NCBI GenBank assembly: GCA_026120035.1
Contig: JALRME010000035.1
Location: 248,001 to 312,000 of the forward strand
Length of the DNA stretch: 64,000 nt
Direction of reading: 5' to 3'
From: Coleophoma eucalyptorum
Lineage: Eukaryota > Ascomycota > Leotiomycetes > Helotiales > Dermateaceae
The notes beneath the pieces were generated by a model. The model saw nothing but the letters and a program-made list of their open reading frames with translations, was not told the origin of the DNA and did no database searches. This document shows positions 1 to 11,481 of this stretch, one piece after another; the first letter of the stretch is position 1; every line of letters begins with the position of its first letter. The position numbers and the translations under genes were made by a program.

Positions 1-66
1 GCGGGTTGGATGGTATTTCGGTGGTTGAGTAATGACGAATGCTTGGCCTTCCTTCTCCGCTTCCAT
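1..66 (-). CDS. Possible start of a gene running off the left edge (partial)
   Basis: On the minus strand an ATG at 66 opens a frame that stays open to position 1 (22 codons, beginning MEAEKEGQAFVITQPPKYHP). The same frame is also open upstream to about 210, so this ATG may be internal to a longer exon. There are too few residues to recognise a family. The only support is the open frame and GC-rich, coding-like composition. Confidence 0.25.
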   Translation of the reverse strand, partial: MEAEKEGQAFVITQPPKYHPTR

Positions 67-907
67 AGTACGAAAGGAGCGACGGTTCTTGCGAGGGTGC
101 AGATAGGGAGGGATGCGACGGATCGAGGCGGCCCTGGCAGCAAATGACCACCAGCTGGGTTCTGCAATGGGAGTGGTACTCCGGTCTTGCGCCGATGCGA
201 GAAAGAGTTTTGTATAATATTTGATGATTATGAGAGAATGTTCAAGATCAGGTCAGTCAGGTGTCAGGTACTGTGGGGTGGACTGTTTCTTGATTGATAT
301 CCTCTTCAGATCTGCGGTTACTCGTTACACCATGTTACCACTGTGCATCGCCTTTACCGTTCACTGCTGTCCTAGTATCACCTGCCCAAATATCTAGCAT
401 GTTCTGTCAATCTTACAAATACCGTCTCGTCCCATTGGATTTGCTGTGTTTGGCCCGACGACGCCTCAAGAAGTTTGTATGGCTAGGAGTGGCGCCCGGG
501 CGGCCACGGATGAAAAATCATGATAGGATGATACCGGACCATACGATACGATACCGCGCAGGGAGCTTTTACCACTTCAACGAACAACGCACCCACAGAA
601 ATCCCGGTTTTATTGTCGGTGTCTGTTTGTGCCAAACGTCTTTATGACCCACAACGATCGTGCAACGGGGTTAGTTGTTTGAGAGGTTTGGACGTATGTG
701 CACACAAGGCGGTCGGAAATGTTCAGAGCACAACGGAATATCCATTGGCAATAATTGGTCACGGTGAAAACATTGTAAACATTAGTACTTTTGAAGTAGT
801 TGCCATTGTGAATTTTCCTACTAGCCATCCATCAGAACTCCTCATGATGATCATGTCATGCCAGAAAAGAAAGACCCAAAGCTGAATCAAGACAGAAAGA
901 CAATCGC
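67..907. other. Intergenic stretch left of RPL5
   Basis: I see no convincing gene. All three minus frames are open over roughly 10-210, which may be part of the left-edge gene. The rest is the 3' flank of RPL5, with short overlapping ORFs that lack motifs. Confidence 0.4.
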
Positions 908-2050
908 TTATTCCCGAGCGGCAGCAATCTTCTCCTTGACTCTCTGGACCTTCTCGTCCTTGGTCAACTTGCGTCCTCTGAACTTGAGGGACTCCTTCTT
1001 GTACTCGGACTTGTCCTTCTTCTCGGCAGCACCCTCGACCTTCTTGAATGGGTCCTCACGGATCTGCTTGTGGGCCTCCTGGTACAACTCCTCCAATCCA
1101 TCGGCCTCAATCTCATCATCGATGTAGCCCTGGAATTGGGACTTGTATCGCTCCTCATCATCATCAGCCAAGGTCTCCATGTACTCAGCGATGTGTCCGG
1201 CAAAGATGTATTTGCGGAGAGTCTCGGCATCGAGCTCCTTGGACTCGATATCGTAACCTGGGAAACGGTTCTCAGAGTGGGGGATGAGAATTCCTCCATC
1301 GGAAGCACCCTTCATGGCACCGAAGACACGGGCACCAGTGGAGGTACGGGCAAGACCAACATCGAGGAAGGCCTTGAATGGGCGGCGAGCCTCTCCGTCA
1401 TCACCCTCGGCGGCCTCGGTGAGAGTGAACTCTCCATCAGCCTCCTCGACACCAGTGAAGTCCTCGTCAAGACCAAGCTTCTTGAGAACACGGCGGGCGA
1501 TCAAGAGACCGACACAGTAGGCGGAAGACCAGTTGGTAAGACCATGCTCGATTCCGTAGGCCTTAAGCTCGTGGGCGTAGGCGGAGCAGAAAACCTTGTC
1601 ACCAGTGATCTCGGAGGTCACGATCTGGGCAACGATGTCGCGGTTGGTGAATCGGATGACGAGACGGTACTTTGGTGCATTGTACTTGTTCTTGGCCTGG
1701 GTGATGAGACGCTTACGTGCGTAGTAGTCGGTCTTTCCTGCACGACGACGAGCGTACTTGGTTTGGTACCGGCTAGAGATTATTTATTAGATGGGCGCAA
1801 AAGGAGCGATCGAGAGTGTCTCACCTGTAGTAGGCACTGTTCTTTACCAGCTTGGTGAAAGGCTAGATAGACCTCGAAGTCAGCAATTGGCATTTCAGAT
1901 CTTCAAATCCGAACATCTTGCTATAGACCTCTCCCCGACGAAGACTCCCAGGACTGAGCTGGTAGAATCCTGCACTTTAGATTTTCATCATGGCGTCGTC
2001 GGGGATGATATTCGCTCGAGTGTAAAGATTCGCGCATATAAACTCACCAT
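908..2050 (-). CDS. RPL5: 60S ribosomal protein L5 (uL18)
   Basis: This is the cytosolic large-subunit protein that binds 5S rRNA and enters the central protuberance with L11. Exons on the minus strand are 2050-2048, 1862-1825 and 1772-908, giving 301 residues, the usual eukaryotic L5 length. The N-terminus reads MPFTKLVKNSAYYSRYQTKY, followed by the conserved RRRAGKTDYYARKRLITQAK block and a Lys-rich C-terminus. The start is unusual: exon 1 contributes only the ATG, immediately followed by a GTGAGT donor, and a 185-nt intron precedes the second codon. The second intron is 52 nt. Both introns have good GT-AG ends, and the joined frame is intact. The family identity is very secure; start placement rests on the ATG-donor match to the known N-terminus. 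Confidence 0.96.
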
Positions 2051-4517
2051 CTTGACTGATTGGCCTCACTACTGGATTAGAGATGGTGATTTGGTCGTGG
2101 GAAGGAAGAAGATCTTGAAAGTCTTCACTTTTTCAGAATTTCTGTGCCAGTGTGTGGAACTTTTCGCTTAGAGACCCCAAAATGGGATAGCGTTTGATTG
2201 CACTATTGAAGCAGAATTTTGGCGACCGATAAGAAGGAGGGGCACGCGATGAAATTAATGGGGATACCAGCTCCTAAAGTATCTAGTCTAGAGAGTAAGG
2301 TATCTCACTCATACAATGATATTTACTTACGATCGCATTATTGCTTCTGTGCCTACCAATTTCCTATTCAGAAATGAGTCCTTCATTTGATACATCTGAG
2401 TGAACAGCTACCGTTGGTGCTTCATGCGCCCGTTCTAACTTCTGGCATTGATATTTGAGGCTGGTGGTCTGTGTCTGGAAGTTCTTCGTAGTAATCTCCT
2501 TCCCGCTAAGCAATTACTTTACTTGATCAAAGACAAGGCAGGCAGGCCTCTTCTGCTCATTGTATCGTCTATTCAGTCGGCTGTGATTCGATCAGGTCTC
2601 AGTGCCTCTCCTCTCCGCCGTTGCCTATAACTACGATCTTTGCTATTTGAGAGCATACAGTGTCATAAAGCATTTCAATTGAACTCTTCAATGGTTTTGA
2701 ACAGAGAATATTCCCATAGTAAGCCTTCTAGCTCAGATAGAGGAACATCTCCGGTTTGGTTATACTCATCTTCTTGCTTCCGCGGACACCTAAGAATGCT
2801 CCTATGACAGTTCGTAATAAAGGTTACATGCTCAGTATAAATGCTCATATGGTGGCCGCGACTGTTCCCCGCACTCACTCCGCAAGAACAAGGAAGTTGA
2901 CAATTATCCCCAGGAGCGGTAGCCAACAGTACCTTTTCACGTGCCAGCCTCTGTCCTTGGCGGTCAGATTGAATCATCTTTCATACATTATTATGCCAGT
3001 CTGACGTCGTCATTGCTTACCATGAACCTCTGCAACCCCAGTTCCTCTCCTTGCGTCAAGTAGCGAATGTATAATTCTAGAGTTATTTTAAGGCTGCTCT
3101 TTCTTTGTAAGTTCCTTGTTTGATTTCATTTCTCTTGGAAAACATTCTTCATAAGCAAGAAACCTACACCAACGCACGATTCACAGTGCCGTTCATACTG
3201 GGATTTCTATTGCTTGCGACAACAGCTGCAGTGAAAGAAGAACGCCATGCATATGGAAGGGAAGAAGATAACTCGTGCGATAGTATTGGGACAGCGGTTA
3301 TCACACTCGCAGGTACGAAGCCTCGACTACACTGCTGACCTCTCTACCTTTGGATACCCTCGAATTGGCTGTACCAAGCCTGTAGCTTTCGTAGCAGATC
3401 AGAGTTCAACGCTAGAATAAGTATCGCACCACACACCTGAACAATCCTTTACCGCAATTCTATCCAGTGTGACTCAGGCATGAGCACACAAATGAAGTAC
3501 AGCGACGTCTGTAATCGAAGGCGGCTGTCACAAGCGACGTTAGAAGTCAGTTGTGCGGTGTGGTGTCGACGTGACCATAGCCAGCACTCCGAGAGTCTCG
3601 GACAGTAGCTCCAGGAATCTCAACGAAGCCAGAGCGAGGAGATCTCTCGATATCTAAATACAGAGACACAGAGAGACTTGCTGTGCGCAACACTGCCCAG
3701 CATTTTACGTCCAAAGAAGGCGTAGTATTTGGCGAAGCCGAGAAGCGCACCAAAATCTGACATACATTTGAGCCTCAACTGACCTATATTTGGCAACATT
3801 ATCGCACCCAAAAGGGACCATCTCACTTGTCGGTCTGAGGCTGAATGCTAACATCAGAGGCTATGCTTATGATTGTCTTTCCTCACCGCACCAGCCGCTC
3901 TTATCGGGAGCTCTTGACAGCCCAACAGCGCTTATTGACGAATGGTGTCGCCCTAACCGGACACGACCCAATGTGCACGCGTCTTGCATCCTACGCCGCA
4001 CGAAAGCTGGCGCGCGTGGGAGCCTTGACGCTGAACACCCCGCCGGTCCATGCTTATGGTGGATTCCAGATAGGCGGATATCTTTGGGGCTTGCGTCTGA
4101 TTTCGGGTCCATTGCTTCCCGTACCTAACATGACCCGGACGTGAGGTGAGCACACGTTGGAAATAGTAAAGAAGGATCTCGGGAAGGCGGAGTACTGTCT
4201 ACATGGCTGCTATCTTGTTTGTCATTCACTTCTTAATGTTCTAATATTGCACACATCTCTCCCACCTGCAGCCCCCCATAGCTGCTTGGCCCCAGGCAGA
4301 CTCCTTCATGGCTGCGATGACCCACGCCAAATGACTCGAAGAGTTCTGGCAGTTACTCCATCACTCTACCTTATATACAAAGGGATGCCATTTCACCTTC
4401 TCGCCATATTTTCGCAAGCAGTTTGATAAATGTAGTCCGCTTTCACCTTTGCGACTTGAACATTTTCTAGGTTTCAATTTTCTACTGTCGCTTCTCTTTT
4501 ATTCTGTGTTGCAGGTC
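2051..4517. other. Long intergenic region
   Basis: About 2.5 kb holds no gene I can defend. Short ORFs occur on both strands (for example 2675-2977 minus and 3845-4144 plus), but none shows a motif, signal peptide or plausible splice partners. The 2050 end serves as RPL5 promoter, and the 4400-4517 end is a pyrimidine-rich leader, possibly with a 5'UTR intron ending at 4514. Confidence 0.4.
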
Positions 4518-5692
4518 ATGAGAGGCCCACCCGCAGTTGCGATGATGTCTTTCGAGGTTTCAAGACGCCCATCTCCTTGGAGGAAGTCAATCCTCTTCAT
4601 CACTTGGGCGGTCCAGATTTCTATCTTGTCCATTTTCACAGTTTTGATATGCGTCAGTCTCGGTCTCAATGTGCAAAAGTCTATCCCGTCGGGTCAGTCT
4701 GGAGTGCCTGAGTAAGTATCTTCAGCCATCCTGCCTCTTTCATTTTACTCATAGATCCGCAGGTGGACCATAGCAAATCTTGGCATTGCAATCATCACGC
4801 TTTTCACGACCGGATTCGAAGTTGTCGTGTATAATAGCCGGGAATTACGACCAAACTATTTCCTTTTCTTCAGCATCTTCAAGACTTTTGTCTGGACCAC
4901 ACCATTAGCACTGAATATTGTCGCTGTGGTTATGCGAGAGGGATGGGGAGTATGGCTATACTCGATCATTGCTATTGCTTTTAATGGCGTTTTATAGTAT
5001 GTAATGTGCCTTCTCATTTCGCCTTCGCACCCCATCCTTCAGACACGAGATAACTAACTCTTGATAATAGTATATCCTTTGTAGGCAACCTCATTTACGC
5101 AAGCATCACATACCACCATTGTCGACTTGACTCGAAGTACCATAAAGAGAAATACCTCTCTCGGCCACCGTCCATCACACTGACGGAGACCGATTCATCA
5201 ACAACCAAAACAATATACAATCATACCCCTAATTCGCCTTCCACCAACGCTGCCAAAGTGGCTACCACCCAACCAGAGCGACCAACCACACCTGACATCC
5301 CCTCCAGTCAAGGACTTCTCAGCAGCACCCAAGAATCTGCACAGAGCCCCACGATCCAGGAGATCTCTAGCAGGAGCAGTCAAGAAGCCCCACGCATCCC
5401 ACCTCGCAGCCCCTCACGCATGCGACCGGTTTCAGTCGGTCCGAACCCACAACCAAAAAATTTCGTTGCGGGTGAGAGAAGGGCACCGAGGTTGTATGAC
5501 CCTCCAAGGAGAGCGGATACTGTAAGGGAAATGGAGATGGATGAGCAATCTCTGAGGACAGGAGTTTCGATGTACCCCACTAGTCCTGATGATTATCAGG
5601 CGCTGGCAAGAGCAGATAATGGAGCGACATGGAGTTGGAGTGAATGGAGGAGGAGTGGGAATGGACATGTACATGAGCTACCTTCGCCTTGA
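4518..5692 (+). CDS. Four-helix membrane protein with disordered C-terminal tail
   Basis: Exons 4518-4711, 4763-4998 and 5085-5692 join to 345 residues. The first ~150 residues hold four hydrophobic helices: a segment near WRKSILFITWAVQISILSIF, one around TIANLGIAIITLFTTGFEVV, one around FFSIFKTFVWTTPLALNIVA, and one around LYSIIAIAFLMAFYSNLIYA. The remaining ~190 residues are Ser/Thr/Pro-rich and probably disordered and cytosolic. This arrangement is common in fungal MARVEL-like or uncharacterised plasma-membrane proteins. I do not recognise a named family. The frame opens upstream to 4449, but a typical acceptor just before the ATG at 4518 suggests a 5'UTR intron, so I chose that start. Function unknown. 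Confidence 0.72.
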
Positions 5693-6326
5693 TTTTAGAC
5701 TGGATTTTAGATGCTTTATACCCTTTGATGATTAAATGAATTAATGTCCATAATACCTTATCTTTTGATCATCTCTTGTATATGACTGGTCTTTATAATT
5801 ACAAAAGCCTCAATTTAAAAATTTGGCACTACATATAAGTTGTGCTCCATAAATTTGCTCCTCGTACACTCATAAATCGACGGTGTAATGACACAACTAC
5901 GATTGCCTCAAACGTCCTATCAGTTAATCGTCATCTTTCGCCTGAGCACCCTGTCACGAGAATACGTATAAGTCATTAATGTCTGGTTCGAGGCGGAGGC
6001 AAATGCCAAGCAGGGAGCTGCGGATGTACCAGCGCATTTTCATGTTTCGATTAGGAGCGTCATGGTTCATAGTCAATGAATGTAGACACCCTTCAGTAGT
6101 CCCTGGTGGTTCTTAAGGTTTTGCGGTGCGAACCTTGGTTGCTGGTGATCCTTATTATGGAGGTACAATATCTTCTGGGGGTTTGAGGCGCAGACCAGCC
6201 CCCACACAGAACTATATCAACCCTGCGTAAAATAAACCGCATCACCTTCGTTAACGCTCAGTTGTGCGTTGAGCTCACTGGGCATCGCGATAAGTATATG
6301 AAACAGGCTTGTGCCTTTCAGAATGA
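5693..6326. other. Intergenic region
   Basis: AT-rich spacer holding the 3' end of the membrane-protein gene and the promoter of the next gene. No supported gene. Confidence 0.4.
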
Positions 6327-8530
6327 TTGAATCGTTTCCGTAGCCTAGGCCATGAATACTTACTTATTGAATATTTAATTCCCTACCATACTTCGCAAGC
6401 GCTCATGGCTTCATGGATTTCATTGTTTGCGGGATCCCCGATTGACGATCATCCGACTGCCATTACGCTGGCAAACCGCAGTTACCAAAAGTCTGTTATC
6501 GAGATCCAGCCACCCATGAGTACCATCGCTCATCAGGGATCAGTAGACCTCTCAAAATCTGAACTCGACTATTGTATCGAACCCTTGGTAGAGCTTCCTT
6601 ATGTAGATGCCCTAGGAGAGGATGTTATTTATCCTTTTTCATCAGCAGCCGATGATCTCGGCACGCGTTACCGGCCACGCATAGGGGAAGAAGACTGGCC
6701 TCAGAAACTCCCTAGATTGCCGAGACATATGTACGGCAGCGATATCGAAGATGCCGATAATAGACGGATACTAAATGAAGCACCTGATACCATAGCTCAA
6801 GATTCGTATAAAGTTAGGACTTTAGAGCACAACGAGCTGTCGTTTCCATTACAAAGATACCTAAATTTGAGGGATGATATCCCGTTTGGTATTCGATTCA
6901 CGAACACAGATTATGATCCGGACTATAGAATAGGAGATTGGAGGATGAAGGCGGGTCTACTCTTATCAGAAACTGATAAAATTCTAGGATTGGCAGCCGA
7001 TATCCGACATGAACCGCAGACCAAATCTGTAGCTACTATCGGCAATACATTGACTTTTGCAGGGGCAGTCAATCTGGTACTATTGATACGAAGAATGCTT
7101 CGAACAAGGTTTATCATGTCCCGCGACTCTGCAAGTTCGATTTCTGATGTGCCAATATCCAACGGGCTTGATATTTTGAGCCTATCACCAAAACGACATC
7201 CATCTTTAGGAGTTGGAAATTCATCAAATACTCGGTGCGTACATTTTTCATGCTTGCCAGTCCACAAATTATGGGCGATTACTGACTGATGCCTAGTTCA
7301 TGGACAACACGATCAAGAGATTCTTCAGCCTCTAGTACCTCGGATTCGGTGGGATCAGTAGACCTGGAATTTACTGAAAGCAGTGAAGATTACCAAATTG
7401 CAGCGTTCCAGAATCCCTTTGCGATATCAATCTTGATTGCGGATCTACTCAAGAACTTCGATGAAGTCTTTGAAGGAGTCCCCACCGAAGTTGCATATAG
7501 TTTGAAAAGATTTCTTGCTGCCGAGTTCTTCAAAAGAAAATGCACGTCAGTGGCTGCTTCTTCTTCCGAAAGTCCATCATCAACAGAAATTCAATTAAAC
7601 TGCACACTTCCTACTTCGCTTTCTAGCAATGCTCAAAAGCGAACGCTAAGCAACGACAGTTTCGACACTCCAAGATGCGACGACAAAGGCAATGGAAAGA
7701 GAAAGAAACTATCTTCACCGGATTGCAGTGGCATCAGTAGTAAGAGGTGGGTGTGCCCATTTTATAAAAGGGAGCCGCATCGTTATTGTGTCGAGACAGA
7801 GCTCGGAGACTGGAGGAAGTGTGCCAAGAGCCCGGGCTTTAAAGGAGTTCATCGGGTAAAGTAAGTCATTTCTTTCGCAAGTCTAAAATCTCTCTCGTCA
7901 TAAATACTAAGTAGGATAAAGGGACCATATCTATAAATTCCACGTTGCAATATACTGCAACCGATGTTATTCTGCGTTCAAGTCCGTGGAAGCTCTCTAG
8001 GAGCATACACGACAGACCATCATGTGCGAATTAAGGCATGAACAGCGCATAGAAGGCCTTACCCTTGAGCAAAAGCAGTTAATGGTACCAAGGGATCGAA
8101 ACAGATCAGAAGAGGAGAGATGGCAAGCAATATATAGAATTTGTTTTCCAAATGACCAGACGGTTCCGAGTCCTTGTTAGTTTTTCCCGCTTATTAAATC
8201 TGAATTATCCCTAAACATCTGAAAATAACAGATTATATATATTACTCCCAAGAGGTTACTTTGCTTCGACGGGAAATATTTGTAATCGTGGAGCAAGAAA
8301 CTCAACAAGCGATGAATATCGATCAAAATCGTCTCTGGCGACGGCTAAGGGATGCTTTCAACGACAGTTCCATGGCCGAAATACTGCAACCGCAAGTCGA
8401 AGCGAACCCGGGCCCTACAGTAGAAGCTCCAGGCATTTCTTTGGACAATTTCTTTTTCGATGATAATTTTGATATAAGTGACTTTCTATCAGATAACAAT
8501 CATCCTAGAGACGATGACTTCGAAGGCTAG
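6327..8530 (+). CDS. Fungal zinc-finger-like hypothetical protein, broken by an in-frame TAG
   Basis: Exons 6327-7234, 7297-7860, 7922-8175 and 8232-8530 join in one frame (675 codons), but codon 7998-8000 in exon 3 is TAG. The C-terminal half has the arrangement of a widespread Pezizomycotina family: a WVCPFYKREPHRYC block, then GFKGVHRVKDHIYKFH, then CNRCYSAFKSVEAL. The stop sits directly after that, and an acidic helical region starting CELRHEQRIEGLTLEQ resumes in the same frame. Family members read through this point without a stop. The N-terminal ~330 residues are acidic, with no recognised domain. Downstream ATGs at 6405 or later could be the true start. The gene may be a recent pseudogene, carry a sequence error, or end early at about residue 516. 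Role unknown; nucleic-acid binding is only suggested by the Cys/His pattern. Confidence 0.6.
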
Positions 8531-9746
8531 AATGGTAGGCGAGAGCTGTTCACGGCGAACAAATAAATACAAAATTAATAGATTGTCGGCGTCAAAAATG
8601 AAAAGTGGATAGTATAGAGAGATTGCCCCAGAACCGAAAATATGTGCAGCTGATATTTGGGACCAGTTAAACGTTGATATAGGGATACTCGTTCATTGTG
8701 TCCACAGCGCTTGTTAGAAAGTGCTAATAGCTCTTATCTAGTCAATAAACGATCAAATGCAAATAGACGCATTTTACACTGAAGGATTAAAGAATTTATG
8801 TACCAAAAAATTCAATACTCGTCTCAATCATTTCTCTAATTGATTTAAGTGATTAACAGCAGTCACATGATACACAACACATGTGCGTATGGCCGGTGGT
8901 GCATCAGCTGCAGTAAGCGCCAACTTCGCCTGCATTACGGACGTGATAGAAGATATAACTCTAAAGATTATGGCTAGAACAAGCACTAGAATAGCGAACC
9001 AGAAAGTATAGTACTATAGAGGTGCGCTCGGTCTCGTAACATTTGCGGCTATCCCGGCGGAGGTGACTGGAGTTCTGAGTATAAGATCGTTAAGCGATCT
9101 CGCCAGTAGCGGGGGAGGGAGTTAAAGCTAAATAAATTTATGAATAGCATCATCTGTTCATGGAGTGTCTACGGTATGAAAACTATCCAAGCATGATTCA
9201 TGATAAGCATCTATTCCGAAAATAAAAGTACGTCAAATTTTGAATGCTGACGTACAAGTTCAAATCTCAATCACCTTATCGGGCTTTTCATGGCACCTTT
9301 ATGTGGGTACCTAGAATATGCAAGTTTATAGTTAAATTTAAGGTGATATGCACCTTTAGTCGCTTAAAGTTTAGGTTTTGTTGCTGGATCCACAATTCGT
9401 AACCAAATATACATTCTTAGCAACACCCTAGAGTATTTAAAAGGCCCAGTTGCTTTCTCCCTTTGGATCTATGAGATCTGATTTAAGTAGAAACTCTGGT
9501 ATCGCCTTGTCTCTTCACCTTAGCATTTCACCTGTCACGGTTTGAACAATATAGCAGAAATATCTGAAGTGGACGATATCCCCTCCAACCGTCTAGTAGT
9601 AATTGAAACTTGAATAAATACAAGAAGGCCGCTAGCGTTTCAAGAAAACTTGAAAATAAAGGAAGCAAAACAAAGGCCAGGTTCCTCTGTAAGCTGCAGT
9701 GAGAGCTAGTTTAATATATACATATTGTGGTGCCACCTATCGCAAT
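8531..9746. other. Intergenic region with a decayed ORF
   Basis: AT-rich spacer of about 1.2 kb. Apart from the coding-like minus-strand patch listed separately at 8890-9122, I see no gene or RNA. Confidence 0.4.
8890..9122 (-). pseudogene. Coding-like remnant with an internal stop
   Basis: Read on the minus strand, this patch gives one frame of about 75 codons. Its first half is polar (including SLNDLILRTPVTSAGIAANV), then comes TAG at 9014-9016. After the stop the same frame encodes a clear hydrophobic helix (FWFAILVLVLAIIFRVISS) and an Ala-rich end. Its GC content is higher than the flanks. It could be a degraded exon or a piece of a mobile element; I cannot name a family. Confidence 0.3.
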
Positions 9747-11481
9747 TTATTGCGCAGCTAGGACCTTGGCGACAGCAGCTTCAGCTACAACCATGACAAT
9801 GGCTTGAGCATTGCCGGTGGGAAGATCAGCGTGGATGCTTGCATCAACAATGTACTAAAGCATGAATTCATTAGCTTGTGTCCTTTCAAGTATAGTTTGA
9901 AGAATGGTATCTTACCAAGTTGTCCATGCCGTAGACCTTAGCATTGGTATCAACAACGGAAGTTCCATTAGCCAGACGTCCATCGTCCGTTCCCAGCTTG
10001 TTAGAGCCAACAAAGTGAATACCTGACGTGTAGGAATCAAGAATGGCTGAGACATTGGTGTAACCTTGAATGCTGAAGCCAGCAGCAGGGTTGTTGTAAT
10101 AGTCAACCATCTGCTGGATGAAATCAGTTGCAGCCTCGCGATCTCCTGCTGTTTGGAGGTATGGGACGGTCTCAAAGACAGTGGCATTGCCAGCATCGTT
10201 GAGGACCAAGGTACCTTCGGAGGTCAAGCCGTGGGTCATATAAGCAGTAATAGAAATGACGCCCTCGCCAGTGGTAGCGCCGACAGATCCCTGGTAGAAG
10301 CGAGTAATGTTGTCACTAGCCACGTTGGAGGTCCAGAAGGTGACTCGGTGTCTACCTTGGGTCAAGATGCCAGAATTTTCCTCCTCGTAAAGATTGATAT
10401 CGGCAGTGTCAGCGCCAGAGATAACATTGGTAGTGTTCAACAAGCTGAAAGTTCCGTTGGACTGGACATTGATGACGAAGATTGGGTGGTCCTTGATACC
10501 GACACCGACTGGGAGGGAGATCCAGTCATTCTCAGCGGGCACAGAGATTCCGGCTTGCTGGGCCTTGACGATCTCAGCTTGAGGTCCGATGCCGGAGTTG
10601 AATAGGACGTGTGGGCTACCCATGGCTCCAGCTGCCAACACAACTTTTCCGTTGGCGGAAAGCTGAACGATAGAAGTACCATTGGATGTCTGAATCTCCA
10701 CTCCTGTTGCCGTGGATCCATTGCGGACAACACGATTGACTTTGACACCAGTGCGCAGACTGAAGTTCTTGTATTGTTGAGCGAGGGGAAGGTATGTTCG
10801 GAGAGGACCAGCGCGCTTTTCGTCCTTGATGTTCCAGACAGGGTAGGAGTATGCCTGATATTTCTCGTTGGGCTCCGCTACCTGGTCGACAGATTTCCAG
10901 CCAACAGTATCAAGGAAACTCGACAAGATGTTGTAGATTCCGTAGTCGTATCGCTTGCCGTCTGCTGAAGGCAGAGAAGTGCCAGGGTTACGCTCGTACA
11001 GTCGGTTTGCAGCTGGCTTGACATCTTCCCATTTCCAGCCTTGAGGCCATTTGTCGTTGAAATCGGCCTCTTGAGGGTGAACGAAGACCATGTAGTTGAT
11101 AGTGCATCCTCCACCTAGAACGCAAGCTGCCGTACCAGCAGTGTCATCACAGACATATTCAGAGAAAAGGCCGACCTCGCTCAAGGCAGTGGACAAGCCT
11201 GGTATATCTATAGGAGTCAAGGTATCATTCCAGCTCATTGTCTCTTCAGCACCTGTAGAGACGGTTGGGCCTGAACCTCGCTCAAGCAAAAGTACTTTCT
11301 TATTAGTCTCAGCAATACGCTCCGCGGCAATGATGCCGGAAGGGCCACCACCAACGACGATATAGTCATAGGTATCTTCTGACACACTAGAAGCTTGTGT
11401 ATATGGGAGTCGGTGTGCAGTAGTTGTGGCAGCTAGGATTGAACCAAGAGCCACAAGGCTTGTGAAAGGAGAGTGATGCAT
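9747..11481 (-). CDS. Secreted GMC oxidoreductase, cellobiose-dehydrogenase-type (AA3_1-like)
   Basis: Exons 11481-9916 and 9854-9747 encode 557 residues. Residues 1-23 form a signal peptide (MHHSPFTSLVALGSILAATT...). The FAD Rossmann motif is VVGGGPSGIIAAER (about 42-55), followed by LLLERG. CVLGGGCTINYMVFVHPQEADF matches the GMC loop where cellobiose dehydrogenases have a GGGTSVNGALYW-type sequence. The C-terminal catalytic pair is His in SGIHFVGSNKLG and Asn in HADLPTGNAQ, the His/Asn arrangement of cellobiose dehydrogenase flavin domains. There is no cytochrome domain or cellulose-binding module, so it is a stand-alone flavodehydrogenase domain. It probably oxidises an extracellular sugar or alcohol; substrate unknown. 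Several NxS/T glycosylation sites fit secretion. An upstream in-frame ATG at 11553 would bury the signal peptide, so 11481 is preferred. Confidence 0.88.

Noticed and set aside
1070..1858. Long plus-strand ORF of 262 codons
   Set aside because: Antisense shadow of the RPL5 coding sequence.
2675..2977. Minus-strand 100-codon ORF with acidic, protein-like C-terminus
   Set aside because: No upstream exon, motif or promoter found; could be chance.
3845..4144. Plus-strand 99-codon ORF in GC-richer DNA
   Set aside because: Overlapping ORFs in several frames and no recognisable motif.
10066..10605. Plus-strand ORF of 179 codons
   Set aside because: Antisense shadow of the GMC oxidoreductase.
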